Of a DNA stretch of 64,000 bases, positions 45,184-55,465 are shown piece after piece. How positions within the stretch are numbered: position 1 is the first letter of the stretch; each line of letters opens with the position of its first letter. The notes below the pieces were generated by a model that did not search any database, was not told where the DNA came from, and saw only the letters and a program-made list of their open reading frames with translations. The translations under genes were made by a program, and so were the position numbers. Source of the stretch: Trichomonas vaginalis G3 (lineage: Eukaryota; Parabasalia; Trichomonadida; Trichomonadidae); the NCBI RefSeq assembly GCF_026262505.1, contig NC_067206.1, positions 25,621,896 to 25,685,895 of the forward strand, written 5' to 3'.

Positions 45184-46758
45184 TTATTCCTCACTGTCGT
45201 CAGCTGCTAAGTTATAGTCATCTAATCTTATTATTGGGATTCCATTAGCACGCACTTGTATGGCAAAGCAACAATCCCTCATAAATCCAATAAGTGGCTT
45301 TGGTACATTTTCAGTTGCTAGTTCAATAGGTCCTTTAACAGACAATTTGTATGTTATTGGAGCAGTAGATGTTTGACCTTGCTGGAAGCAAAAGTCCACT
45401 TCTGTTGGAAAACCACATAAGAAATGTGTGTTGTCATAGCTATCCCATTTATGTTCCACACTACCATCATCCACCAATGACCTCATAACATCTTCATTAA
45501 ATCCAATCATATCATTGTTTGTATTGCAAGCGTTCGCAACCATTTCATAAAATACAGGTCCATATGATTTTTCAGGTTCTGCAGGCATATTTCCATAAGC
45601 TCCCATGGAAAGCTGAAGATATTTAAACTTAGGGTTCTCAAAATTAACATAATAGTTGTCTTTCTTTCTAAATAGTGCCCAAATACTTTTAACATTAATA
45701 GGCGTATAAGCTGCTGTAAATGTTGCACTTGAACTATCTGTATTCTTTGAGAATGAACCGTCCATAGGAATCCAATCCATAACTTTAACAGGAAAACATA
45801 AAGCCTCGTTTGTATAATGTTCTACAAGTTCTGTATAAATGTTAGGGTCTAAAGAGAATGATTTTGGATGAATGAAACATTCATTAAAATCCATCTTTGT
45901 TCGAAATAGTTGCTGGGTTACAGTTGTAATAGTAACTGTTCCACTAGCTTCTATTGCCTTCGTTATCATAGTGAATGGTTCATTCCATGGAACAAATTTA
46001 TTTGTCGGTGGATTTGAATCTGAAGCAAATGCAACTTTAAGAGTTGGATTGAAAGCAATGATATCATTTACAGATATAGATGTGCATTGTAAGGCGTCGC
46101 TACTGAACTTTACTTTAAGCTGAATGTTACCAGCAAATGCAGGAATAAATCTTATAGCTTCTAATGGTAAAAACTTTCTAACAGGAATTCTTAAACGAAG
46201 CTTAAAATCAAATGATTTTCCTGCTGTAATTGGACCACTAACAATTTGTCCTGTTCTGCATGTTCCCGAATGACTCCATACATCTTCATGTCGAGTCTTT
46301 GAGAAAACATCTACTTTCTTTATTTGTTCGGTAGTTTGTGAGTTTGAAGTTATATATGCTTCTTCTCTTGCATTGTCTTGAGAATATACGATACGACCAT
46401 TTGCAAGGATTTGATATCCAGCAACTGCATAGAAAGCGTCATCGAAACCAATCCAAAATCCTGGTGGGTTTGTTTTATTAGAACCTAAACCAATTTCTTT
46501 ATCTACAATAAATTGACCTTCCATTTTATACGTAATGAATGTATTGTAAAGGTCCAACATATTTTCACCAGGAGGTGAGAGATTGAATGTTACCCATGTG
46601 TTATCTTTAGCAGTTCCAGGTTGTGATGGAATCTTTGCGTCAGAATATTTTCTATTAGTGTCACCAATTTGAACTGCATTGTCTATGATATCGAAATATG
46701 AGCGAATCTGATGAATATGCTCTGCTGGAGTAAATTCGTTTAGCTGTTCGTTCTGCAT
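45184..46758 (-). CDS. MCP: Polinton 2 major capsid protein (double jelly-roll), 524 aa, looks whole
   Basis: Matches the fossil capsid gene of element 1 along its length (FNLSPPGENMLDLYNTF, RFIPAFAGNIQLKVKFSSDA, SFSLDPNIYTELVEHY). Predicted structure is beta-rich. The length is in the usual range of Polinton capsid proteins (about 450-650). The gene follows the RK-motif gene at 46786 on the same strand, the same order as in element 1. The capsid role is from family knowledge; the fold was not modelled. Confidence 0.9.
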   Translation of the reverse strand: MQNEQLNEFTPAEHIHQIRSYFDIIDNAVQIGDTNRKYSDAKIPSQPGTAKDNTWVTFNLSPPGENMLDLYNTFITYKMEGQFIVDKEIGLGSNKTNPPGFWIGFDDAFYAVAGYQILANGRIVYSQDNAREEAYITSNSQTTEQIKKVDVFSKTRHEDVWSHSGTCRTGQIVSGPITAGKSFDFKLRLRIPVRKFLPLEAIRFIPAFAGNIQLKVKFSSDALQCTSISVNDIIAFNPTLKVAFASDSNPPTNKFVPWNEPFTMITKAIEASGTVTITTVTQQLFRTKMDFNECFIHPKSFSLDPNIYTELVEHYTNEALCFPVKVMDWIPMDGSFSKNTDSSSATFTAAYTPINVKSIWALFRKKDNYYVNFENPKFKYLQLSMGAYGNMPAEPEKSYGPVFYEMVANACNTNNDMIGFNEDVMRSLVDDGSVEHKWDSYDNTHFLCGFPTEVDFCFQQGQTSTAPITYKLSVKGPIELATENVPKPLIGFMRDCCFAIQVRANGIPIIRLDDYNLAADDSEE

Positions 46759-46785
46759 GTATTTACTTCAGATAAAAATATCTAT

Positions 46786-47223
46786 TTACTTCATTATTCT
46801 CACTCTTCTTCTTGGAATTCGTGGTGGAAGTTGTTTCTTGACATTTTCAATGAACTGTACATTCTCTTTTGTCTCAACTTCTTTCACTGGTGGGTCAGGG
46901 TTCTTTGACTCGGTTTGCTTTTCAATGAAATTCACGAACTTTGCAATAAGCTCTTGGTTCGTTATTGAAAGTACATCTGGCTTCTTTTCTTCTGGTTCTA
47001 TTGACTTTTCAGTTTGAACAGAAGGTTTTATATGGGCTTCGTGGGCTTCACCCTCGGTGCCATGCACCTTAATGTTGTCGCTCTCTGCATTCGCTAATGG
47101 AACCTTTCTTTTTCTTACATATATTTTACCATCTTTACTCTGACTTACGTAATAGAAAGGATGTTGTATTCCTCTGGCGTCATTTAATATAATAGACTCT
47201 CGCTCTGATTTTGACAAGCTCAT
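46786..47223 (-). CDS. Polinton 2 RK-motif protein upstream of the capsid gene, 145 aa
   Basis: Match of the element 1 gene at 11877: SKSERESIILNDARGIQHPF and YYVSQSKDGKIYVRKRKVPL near the start, a charged linker, a short helix (NQELIAKFVNFIEK) and a basic tail with PPRIPRRRVRIMK. It is 45 bases from the divergent small basic gene and 28 bases from the capsid gene. The family is not recognised. Confidence 0.7.
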   Translation of the reverse strand: MSLSKSERESIILNDARGIQHPFYYVSQSKDGKIYVRKRKVPLANAESDNIKVHGTEGEAHEAHIKPSVQTEKSIEPEEKKPDVLSITNQELIAKFVNFIEKQTESKNPDPPVKEVETKENVQFIENVKKQLPPRIPRRRVRIMK

Positions 47224-47268
47224 TTTACATCGGTTAAAGTTTTAATTTTGTTTTTTATCTGCAGTCAA

Positions 47269-47541
47269 ATGACTCAGACAAGCCGTACGGACAAGACCCA
47301 AGGGGTCATAGATGTTGAAGCATTGAAGAAAGAAATTCGTGAGCAAATTTTATCCGAACTGAAGGAACAAAAACAAGAACAAAAGCCAGAGAGACCAAAG
47401 AGAAAACTTAGTGAAAAACAACTTGCTGCATTAGCTGCTGGAAGACAAAAGAACCCACGTTTGCTGGCGAAGAAAGCTAGAGAAGAAGCAAAAGCAAAGG
47501 AAGAACAAAAAGCTAAAGAAGCTGAAGTGAAGAAAGAGTAA
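47269..47541 (+). CDS. Polinton 2 small basic protein, 90 aa
   Basis: Starts at ATG 47269. It matches the element 1 protein at 12361 (VEALKKEIREQILSELKEQK, then KRKLSEKQLAALAAGRQKNP), with a longer Lys/Glu/Ala tail. It is followed after 24 bases by the 285-residue gene on the same strand. Nucleic-acid binding is likely from charge alone. Confidence 0.68.
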   Translation: MTQTSRTDKTQGVIDVEALKKEIREQILSELKEQKQEQKPERPKRKLSEKQLAALAAGRQKNPRLLAKKAREEAKAKEEQKAKEAEVKKE

Positions 47542-47565
47542 ATGGTTTATTTTTATCGGAACTAA

Positions 47566-48423
47566 ATGTATAGACAAATACCTTTATCTGTTGCGTTCAG
47601 TAGTGAAAACCCTGACGTCAAAATAAAGGGGAACAGAGTAACGTTTAAGTTTCCAACAGACTGGATTGTGAACATAAATGAAGAAAAATATATTGGCATA
47701 ACATCTATGTATATAACACGTGCTTTCAGAAAGGTTGACTTTATACTTCAAGTCGAGATAGAAAATGACGAACAGTCTTTAAGCGCCCAAAACATTCACA
47801 TATACAAATACTTTAAAGACGATACAACATTGCAACAATGTATGATTTCATTTAATGAGATGTTCGAGAAAAAGTTTAACATTGAAGTACAAACTTTACA
47901 GCCTTTACGTGAGTTTCTTGCACAACTGAAAGAAGAAGGTAGTCAGCCACAACTTATAGACTTTCATTATGAATTTAATGAAAATGAAGATGGAACACAT
48001 GACTGTCAGTTTGTTGTATTCTCACCATTCAATGAAGTCGCTAAAGAGAAAGAAAATCCATTACGTATAAGATTTCAAATCTCTGAACCCAATGAAGACT
48101 TCAAGAATGTTTTCAATTATGATGCAATGCTTCCGAGGAAAAATGAATTTTCAAAGATTGTAACACCTGGCATTTGGGATAGAAAGCAAGCTATATTATA
48201 TTCAAACTTAAGTAAGGGAGTTGAAAATGAGTTCATTGGTCATACAAGAACTTCACCACTTCCTAACCCTAAATACTATAAATTAACTGGCTTCAATCGT
48301 GAGTTTTGGATAGACATGTTCTCCACTCATGACCATAAAGCACCTGTTTTGCTACCTCCAGACCATAAGGACTGTCTCTACATTGAAGCACAACTCTTAA
48401 ACTCTACCATCGCAGTATTGTAA
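47566..48423 (+). CDS. Polinton 2 conserved-type protein, 285 aa (candidate minor capsid family)
   Basis: Whole frame starting MYRQIPLSVAFSSENPDVKI, preceded by TTTATTTTTATCGG. Mostly beta strand by pattern. Its opening (NRVTFKFPTDWIVNINEEKY) resembles that of the 356-residue protein of element 1 (NTVSYKLPRDFIEYPASKAL), so they may be paralogues. There is no direct counterpart at this place in element 1. Its place between the basic gene and the polymerase is otherwise as in element 1. Confidence 0.65.
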   Translation: MYRQIPLSVAFSSENPDVKIKGNRVTFKFPTDWIVNINEEKYIGITSMYITRAFRKVDFILQVEIENDEQSLSAQNIHIYKYFKDDTTLQQCMISFNEMFEKKFNIEVQTLQPLREFLAQLKEEGSQPQLIDFHYEFNENEDGTHDCQFVVFSPFNEVAKEKENPLRIRFQISEPNEDFKNVFNYDAMLPRKNEFSKIVTPGIWDRKQAILYSNLSKGVENEFIGHTRTSPLPNPKYYKLTGFNREFWIDMFSTHDHKAPVLLPPDHKDCLYIEAQLLNSTIAVL

Positions 48424-48433
48424 AATCTACGCT

Positions 48434-48552
48434 AGCTTTATTTTTATCACGAATGACCTCATTGCTGACAAAAATAAATGACCTCATTCATGACCTCATT
48501 CATGACCTCATTGCTGACCTCATTCATGACCTCATTGCTGACAAAAATAAAT
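48434..48552. repeat. Short ATGACCTCATT repeats
   Basis: About nine copies of ATGACCTCATTC/G-type 12-base units, mixed with GCTGACAAAAATAAATGACC, lie between the convergent 285-residue gene and the polymerase gene. Confidence 0.75.
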
Positions 48553-48556
48553 GACC

Positions 48557-51500
48557 TCAGAACTTCAACTTACGAATAAAGCTTGTTTTAGTCGTTATTG
48601 AGAAGTTAAACTTTTCAGCAAAGCAAGGACTAGGACTAAAGACTTACATAAGTCAAATCCAATCTCTTGACCATCATGAAGTGCTTTATATAACTTCATA
48701 ACACTGAACTCAGAGTCTTTGTCATATGTTCCAACAGGTATGTGAATGTTCTTATCTTCATTGTAATAGCATTGTATAGCTTCAGGAAACATTTCATTTG
48801 CTGTTAAAGCAAGGACGTCTTGTTTGACACCTTTGCAACGTGCATGGAATGCAACTTCATTTAAATCGTTAGTGAGTAAGTCTATGTAGGTCTTCTTTCC
48901 ACAAAATATTGACTTGTATGCTAAACTTTGTTTTCCAGGTGTTATTTCTGCGAAGTCAGAATGAAATTGACCAAGGTTCTTTCCTATAAGTTCGCGACCG
49001 TATCTCTTCTTAAACTCTGCTGCAAGCTTTGGTATGTCTTCATTGAAAATATGCATGCTATCACAGTCCTGGTAAAATATTTGAAGTCCCATATCCTCAG
49101 CAGTACAGAATACTTCACACATTATTCTCTTCGACATAGATAGAATATTAACACCAAGTGGACAGAAGTTAAAGTGTCTGCAAATGCTTTTCGTTAGCTT
49201 GAAAATAGTTTTATCTGAACCATCCAAACCTTCGAACTTCACTATATGGTTGTAGTTTCTGATGGCATATCTTATAGCATCTTTGTCATTTACTATGGTT
49301 ATTTTTGACTCAATAGGAGATAGAATAGTTTTGCCATAAATACTGTTCAGAATGAGCTTTATATTTTCTTGCAAAGGATTTCCTTCTTTCTTATACTTTA
49401 ACCTTAACTCAAACAACTTCTTTACTTCATCTCTTATTCTAATATCTCTGTTTCCATCGTAATAGTATCCTTGCAACACTTCACATTTGACACCTTGATA
49501 TTTTATGAGGTCTTGTAATGTTATATGGTCAACATACATTAAACAGCAAGTGTTTGAACTTCTGGGAACGTTAAGTTCTGGATTTAGTTCAGGGTCACAA
49601 ACTATTAAAGGAAAGTGTCTATGTATTCCAATCTCTGTTATCTTAATGAGAACAAAGAAGCCAGACATAAACTTTTCACCAATGGGTTCCTTTTGGTCGT
49701 CATCAAATAAATGTCTCATGAGATACTCTGTGCTTAACATCTCATCCTTCAATACTTTTGGAATTCCTTCTAAAGTATAAAGTCTTGCAATTGCTGATGG
49801 ATATAATGAAACAGCGTCGAAGTCAGCAATGAGTTTCTTTTTGCTCTTTTGTTTAATGTTATCTGACAACATACATCTTCCACCTTGAATGCATCTCGAA
49901 ATAAATTCTCTTGGTTTATTTGAAAGGTCATAAAGATTTCCATTCGGGAAGTATACTCTGTTCTCAAACAATTTGTTAGCAATAGAACAAATACTAACGT
50001 AGTCATAAACGTTTAAACCAAACTCTTTCAATAAGTCATTGCGGAACTTTACAAAACCTTCTCTTAAAATTCTTACATCTTGTTTGCAGTAAAATGTGCT
50101 ATATTTTTCTAAGTCGAAGTGGTTTTCATCTATTCTGCAACCTTTGATGGAATCTATGTTTTTCATGAATGTATCTGCATCCCGGATAAACTTACACGCT
50201 TCAGAAATGACACCAGTTCTGTTGTCATTTGCTAACAAAGTACTGCTGTAGTAGTTATATGGAAATACTTCTTTCGGTCCTGTTTGTAAGTTAAACATAG
50301 CAGGAAATAGTTTAAGCTTCTTATTTATAACACTGTAAGAGTCTTTTATAATAATTGCCCGTCCTTTATATAAACCAGTTATTTGCATTGTTCGTGAACC
50401 TTTAATGATGGGAGTTCCTTTCACTTCTGTCATGTGTCTTAAGATGAAGTTTATATCATAACTGAGGTTATGGAAATATATTAAACTCTTGTCAGGAAGT
50501 CGTTCCAAAAATTCTGTTGCACAGTTTTGACCCCATATGCTTTCACTCACTGAACCATCTTCACTGTCATAACAGATGTTAAAAGCTTTATGAAAGCCAT
50601 CCGTACTACACTCAAAGTCAGCAAAGAAAACATGCTCAGGAATGAACTTGCACTTATTTTTATTTACTTCTTTTGACTCTGCTTTCTTCTTCAGTTGTAC
50701 ACAATACTTTGGAGCATATGTCAAATCTTTAAATGGTGCAAGGTTCTGTTTATATAAGTCAGTCGTATATGTGAAAAGTTCTCCATAAGAAATAGGTTCG
50801 AAATATTTGCACTACCACAATGTTTTCATAACATCCCATAGCGGTGTAGTTCTATCCATGCGAACTACATATTTATCTTCTCTCTTTGTATAAATCTTCA
50901 TCTGTTTCTCAATGTTCATTCCACCACACTCCTTCAAGATTTCTATATAGTTGCGAATGAAATATGTTGTCATTGGAAGTCTTTCATTTAGCATGTAGTG
51001 GTCTTCAACAAGAAGTAAGTCAATAGTTCGAACAGTTTTACATTCTTTTGGTATGTATCTCTTTATTTCATTATGTCTTGAGTCATTGAAATAACCAATG
51101 GTAATATTAAATGCTATACCAGTTGCGTCAGAAATTTCTTGTACTTTACTTTGAGGAAAGTCTCTAACACGAATGACTTCTCTCATGTGGTCAATAGTTT
51201 CTTCATTTACTCCAGCCTGAATGCAAGCATAAACGAAACAATTGTCTTCTGTCATAAGTGTTGCAGTTCTTTTGTTCAGTTCATTGAAGATTTGGTAGCG
51301 TTCAAGATTTATAGGTAATGTGCAAAGATACTTCCAGAACTGACCGCTTCTCTTCTTATAAAACTTCTTTTCACCAAGGATTTCATTCCAGAAGTCATCT
51401 ATATCTTGTTTATCTCCTGTTTGTTTAAGTCTGTTCAATAATCTTTTCTGTCTTTCTGTCAGTGTGCTTTCATCTCTATATGGTCGCTTCTGTGGCTTTC

Positions 51501-52413
51501 CTTTCTTTACATCTGACATCGTTAAGCCTTCATATTCTGTTAAATCATACATCTTTATTTCAGTAAGATTCTTTATGTTTGTCAAGAAGAAGTCATAGTG
51601 CATTTCAACAATACCTGCAGCATTTGCTTCTATCTCTGATATAAAGTTCTCCTTCAAGAGCTGATGTAGTAATGTTCCAATATTATTGAGGTTTAACGTA
51701 GAACATTCATACTTTCCACCAAGTTTATAACATACCATCCATCTCTGTTGTGAGTTTATTTTAATCTTCTCTAAGAGTCTCATGAAAACCTTACCGAAAT
51801 GTTTGTGTAAGTAGTCTCTGTTTGGTTCATCTAAAGCTTCGATGTTAAAGTCAATGAGTCTATTGCCTGACTTCACATTTCTCTTCCTATTCTCTTCATC
51901 TTTCTTTAACCATCTCTCACCTTCTTTTGGTTTGTCGTCAATGGAACGAATGACATTATTAGCTTTGCGAACTTGTTCTATAGCACTTTTAAACATCTCT
52001 CTTCTCTGTTGTTTCAGTGTGTCGTCTCTCTTTCGTGTTTCACCAACGTTTGCATTTGTTATGTCAAACATCTCTTGACGAACATCATGCGAAAGAGCTT
52101 TACGAGTATGACCAACGTTCGCATTTGTTATGTCAAACATTTCTCTTCTTACTTCATGTGGTACTGAACGTCTATGATATAAGTCAATAGCAACGTCATT
52201 TAAAGGAAAAGTTCTTGCATGGACTTCGTCCTCACCGCGTTGCGGCTTTATGAACTCATGAATTCTATCATAAGTTATTTCACCATTGTAGTCTTTAATG
52301 AAGTCGGCGAGTGCTTTTTTGTTTGTCGCGTAATGTTTTGCAACATCTATGTTAGCTTCTGTAAGAAGTTGTTTTATTTCCGAGTGTTCTAACTTAGACA
52401 ACTTCCGATACAT
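48557..52413 (-). pseudogene. PolB: Polinton 2 protein-primed DNA polymerase B, broken
   Basis: A fossil of the same polymerase type as element 1. Signatures in order are DFECSTDG and FHNLSYDINF (exonuclease), DFDAVSLYPSAI (motif A), LILNSIYGK (motif B) and YQDCDSMH (motif C). The N-terminal half also carries the conserved Cys/His region (NCFVYACIQAG and DHYMLNERLP). The 5' region includes internal repeats of the kind MFDITNANVG. About two breaks are present. Confidence 0.9.
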
Positions 52414-52504
52414 CTTTAGTAGGAAATAAAAAAATATTTTTTTGAAAAAATTAGATTAGATTTTTTTAAGTTATTTTTCAAAATAATTTAATATTTTTAT
52501 TTTA

Positions 52505-52978
52505 ATGAAACACATGCAAGATTGCAAGTTCTTTTCATACAATGCTCTTGCTAATGCCATCAAGAATGAGTTCAGTAATGCTTCAAATGTTAATGTTATC
52601 TTTAACAAGAAGTTTGTGAAAGAATCTAAGTTTGGTCAGTATGTCAGACCATTAGCTATCGTCATTGACCGCAAACGTTATACTTCACAAGAGTTAGCAG
52701 TAGTTTTGAAACAAAAGAGTTTCTTCGTGAATGTCAAAGATACTCATTATACTGTCATAAAGAACTCTAACGTTGACTTCTTCAGTATTGCTATGAATCT
52801 TTCCGAACAGAAAGAATATAAGAAAGGTGAAACAAATGTGAAATATTATCCTTCATCTCTGAAGACAATAACGAACAAAGATGTCATACAAAAGTTCTTA
52901 CCAAAGGTTGAAGAAGCTTCTATTGACATTGACGAAGGAAGTGAAATGGTTGAAGAAATAGACCCTGAAGTTATTTAA
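52505..52978 (+). CDS. Polinton 2 conserved protein, 157 aa
   Basis: Match of the element 1 gene at 20231, with the shared core AIVIDRKRYTSQELA and an acidic end (VEEIDPEVI). It starts 91 bases from the divergent polymerase gene, after a TTTATTTTA box. The family is not recognised. Confidence 0.66.
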   Translation: MKHMQDCKFFSYNALANAIKNEFSNASNVNVIFNKKFVKESKFGQYVRPLAIVIDRKRYTSQELAVVLKQKSFFVNVKDTHYTVIKNSNVDFFSIAMNLSEQKEYKKGETNVKYYPSSLKTITNKDVIQKFLPKVEEASIDIDEGSEMVEEIDPEVI

Positions 52979-53131
52979 GCAAAAATATATTTTTGAATAA
53001 CTGAAAGTGTCACCACGTCACCATGTGCTACCAGGTTAATTAACTTCTTTTAAAAATGATGACAACATGACATTTTGACAACAGTCCAGGAAATAAATTT
53101 TATCGTTAATGTTTACGTTAATGTTTTTCAT

Positions 53132-53575
53132 TAAATTTTGACAAAGTGCAAATCTTCACTTCGTCAAAAAGTTAATGTTTTTCATTGAAATCGGTAAGTT
53201 TTCATTAAATTTTGACAAAGTGCAAATCTTCACTTCGTCAAAAAGTTAATGTTTTTCATTGAAATCGGTAAGTTTTCATTAAATTTTGACAAAGTGCAAA
53301 TCTTCACTTCGTCAAAAAGTTAATGTTTTTCATTGAAATCGGTAAGTTTTCATTAAATTTTGACAAAGTGCAAATCTTCACTTCGTCAAAAAGTTAATGT
53401 TTTTCATTGAAATCGGTAAGTTTTCATTAAATTTTGACAAAGTGCAAATCTTCACTTCGTCAAAAAGTTAATGTTTTTCATTGAAATCGGTAAGTTTTCA
53501 TTAAATTTTGACAAAGTGCAAATCTTCACTTCGTCAAAAAGTTAATGTTTTTCATTGAAATCGGTAAGTTTTCAT
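53132..53575. repeat. 74-bp tandem repeat, 6 copies, each with a hairpin
   Basis: Unit starts are 74 bases apart (a marker GACAAAGTGC at 53140, 53214, 53288, 53362, 53436, 53510). Each has a 13-bp stem TTTTGACAAAGTG/CACTTCGTCAAAA with one mismatch and an 8-base loop. The last unit overlaps the 3' end of the KilA-N gene; the array appears to have grown from that gene end, since the motif encoding ENLPIS occurs in the gene and in each unit. Confidence 0.92.
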
Positions 53576-54397
53576 TCTTCCTCTTGAAGTTGTCGAAATA
53601 TTCTGTTATCTTTTCTTTCAGTAATGTTAAGTCTTCTTTGAATGTAAGTATTGTGCAACCTTTGATGTCATAGTGTGTTTGAGGAAGAGTATTTTTGACA
53701 ATTTCCTTTATTTGCTCATTCGGTGTCATTGAGATCGGTAAGTTTTCACGATAGAACCAGTTTCTGTCAGATTTATATATCTTAGCTAAGTCATAAAAGC
53801 TCTTGTTGTTTCTTCTCACTAAATGCAACATAACCATATCTCTATCTTCTTCTTTCTCCAACTCTTCAGCGTAAATCATATACTTATAGTTCTTTTCCTT
53901 TCCTTTTGGTACTGAACGTGGTATTCTTTTCTGTATGCTTTTGTCTTTGGATTCAATGACTTCATCTTTTGCTTGAAGTTTCTTTTCCATATCTTCACGT
54001 TCTGCTTTATATAGTTCATCTAACATCATGAAAATATAACAAGCATAACGAGGTGAACCCACATTGCTACAGCATTTACTAAAAGTCTATGAACATAATA
54101 ACCTTTCAAACAAGGAGCCAAATTCTTGCGATTTTCGAATGGAATCTCTTCCCTCGGTTTTCCGAGGGAAGCAATCATATGAGGAAATTCTTCTAAAAGT
54201 TCTTTTGTCTGTTGGTTTTCAAACCAATGATATGCTTGCTTTGTAGAACGAAGAGCATTCATTATACTTTGCATTTGGTACATGTCATCTTTGACCGAAC
54301 GAATGAGGCGAAGTTGTTTGTTATATTGTATGTATTCGTATTCTTCATTAATGGCTTCATGAACGATAGCAGTTGTTGTGTTCTCTAATGTTGACAT
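53526..54397 (-). pseudogene. Polinton 2 KilA-N / DUF3627 protein, broken
   Basis: A fossil gene of the KilA-N family of virus and phage DNA-binding proteins. KilA-N-like features in the N-terminal half are WFENQQTKELLEEF, NRKNLAPCLKGYYVHRLL and MWV; the C-terminal half resembles the DUF3627 region found behind KilA-N in large DNA viruses (KNYKYMIYAEELEKEEDRDM and on). It has about one break. It shares its promoter cassette with the next two genes upstream. Confidence 0.72.
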
Positions 54398-54458
54398 TAC
54401 TGTCTTTACATACAAAATAAAAAAATAAATAAAAATAAAACTAACTTTATTTTTTCTG
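54398..54458 (-). promoter_or_regulatory. AT-rich promoter cassette, copy 1
   Basis: About 60 bases directly before the KilA-N gene. Read on the minus strand it contains AATAAAGTTAGTTTTATTTT, a T-rich stretch, TTTTGTATGTAAAGACAGTA and the ATG. The same block precedes the genes at 54488 and 55445. Confidence 0.75.
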
Positions 54459-54487
54459 ACTTTCACAAAAGACCAAAAATAAACGCT

Positions 54488-55099
54488 TTACATGTATTTT
54501 TCAGCAACTTCGTCAAATAATTTTATAGCTTTATCTATCTCATCTACTTCAAACGTTTCTTTACCTTTCATGGGAGCACCATACCTTTTCTCAAAAACTT
54601 CAAGCAGTTCTGTTTCAGCAGCTCTCATATCATTAACGAACACAACCTTGACTCTATTGACTGTACTGTCATATCTTTGAGTTATATTATATGTTCTTCC
54701 TATCTTATATCTCTTTGTATTGAAGTCCTTCGGTTTCTGAACGATGTAAAGTAAGCCTTCACTGCAACGTTCCGTATCGAATGAACCATAAGTTATGAAG
54801 TTATATCCAACAACTGGGTCAATCCATAACAAAACTATTGGTATAAGACTTTTGTCAATGAGATATGCTGTAGTTCCATAGAATCTTACTGATATCATAA
54901 GCTCAGGATTTCTTGTCAAAATTTTCTGAGTTGAAGCATTTCTAACCCAGTGGTTTGTTTTCTTTTCAGATGGAGATATAATGTCTGACAAAGAATATTT
55001 GTTGTATTTCTTTGAGTATCTTACGTTTAAATCACCTATTCTAACCACTTTGGTGTCATTGTCAATCTTTCTAACTGTTTCAAACTCAATGTTTGACAT
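54488..55099 (-). CDS. Polinton 2 KilA-N plus T5orf172 (GIY-YIG-like) protein, 203 aa
   Basis: Starts at the ATG at 55097-55099 (MSNIEFETVRKIDNDTKVVR). Residues 20-110 fit KilA-N (NKYSLSDIIS, HWVRNASTQKIL, AYLIDKSLIPIVLLWI). Residues 115-195 fit the T5orf172/MUG113 type of the GIY-YIG superfamily (GLLYIVQKPKD, YKIGRTYNITQRYD, AAETELLEVFEKRY, KETFEVD). This fusion is common in large DNA viruses and phages and suggests a DNA-binding protein with possible nuclease activity. Domain calls are from memory of the families. No break is seen. Not present in element 1. Confidence 0.75.
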   Translation of the reverse strand: MSNIEFETVRKIDNDTKVVRIGDLNVRYSKKYNKYSLSDIISPSEKKTNHWVRNASTQKILTRNPELMISVRFYGTTAYLIDKSLIPIVLLWIDPVVGYNFITYGSFDTERCSEGLLYIVQKPKDFNTKRYKIGRTYNITQRYDSTVNRVKVVFVNDMRAAETELLEVFEKRYGAPMKGKETFEVDEIDKAIKLFDEVAEKYM

Positions 55100-55158
55100 T
55101 ACTGTTCTTACATACAAAATAAAAAAATAAATAAAAATAAAACTAACTTTATTTTTCT
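55100..55158 (-). promoter_or_regulatory. AT-rich promoter cassette, copy 2
   Basis: Nearly identical to copy 1 (54398-54458), directly before the KilA-N/T5orf172 gene. Confidence 0.75.
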
Positions 55159-55176
55159 AACTAATGAAATTCATTA

Positions 55177-55465
55177 TTTTTGTTGCTGAATTCAATAAAA
55201 ATATATTTTAGGTGAAGAGGTGAGATTTCACCTGTTTTCTCACCTAATTTTTCACCCCAGTTATTTTATAAGTGTTTTACATGGTAAACGTTATTTTTTA
55301 AATTTTGTGAAAACTCAACGGTTTGACACATGCCCTAAAAATTATTTTACTCAGAATTTTGTTGCTGAATTCAATAAAAATATATTTTAGGTGAAGAGGT
55401 GAGATTTCACCTGTTTTCTCACCTAATTTTTCACCCCAGTTATTTTATAAGCGTTTTACATGAAT
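55177..55465. repeat. Two 109-bp direct repeats with GGTGA/TCACC boxes
   Basis: Copies at 55177-55285 and 55357-55465, 180 bases apart, sharing TTTTGTTGCTGAATTCAATA, TTAGGTGAAGAGGTGAGATT and TTATAAG(T/C)GTTTTACATG. The second copy covers the 3' end of the 313-residue gene, so the first may derive from it. The boxes relate to those at 44134-44400. Confidence 0.85.

Noticed and set aside
53132-53575. CRISPR-like appearance of the 74-bp repeats
   Set aside because: Units are contiguous and identical without variable spacers, no cas gene is present and the DNA is eukaryotic.
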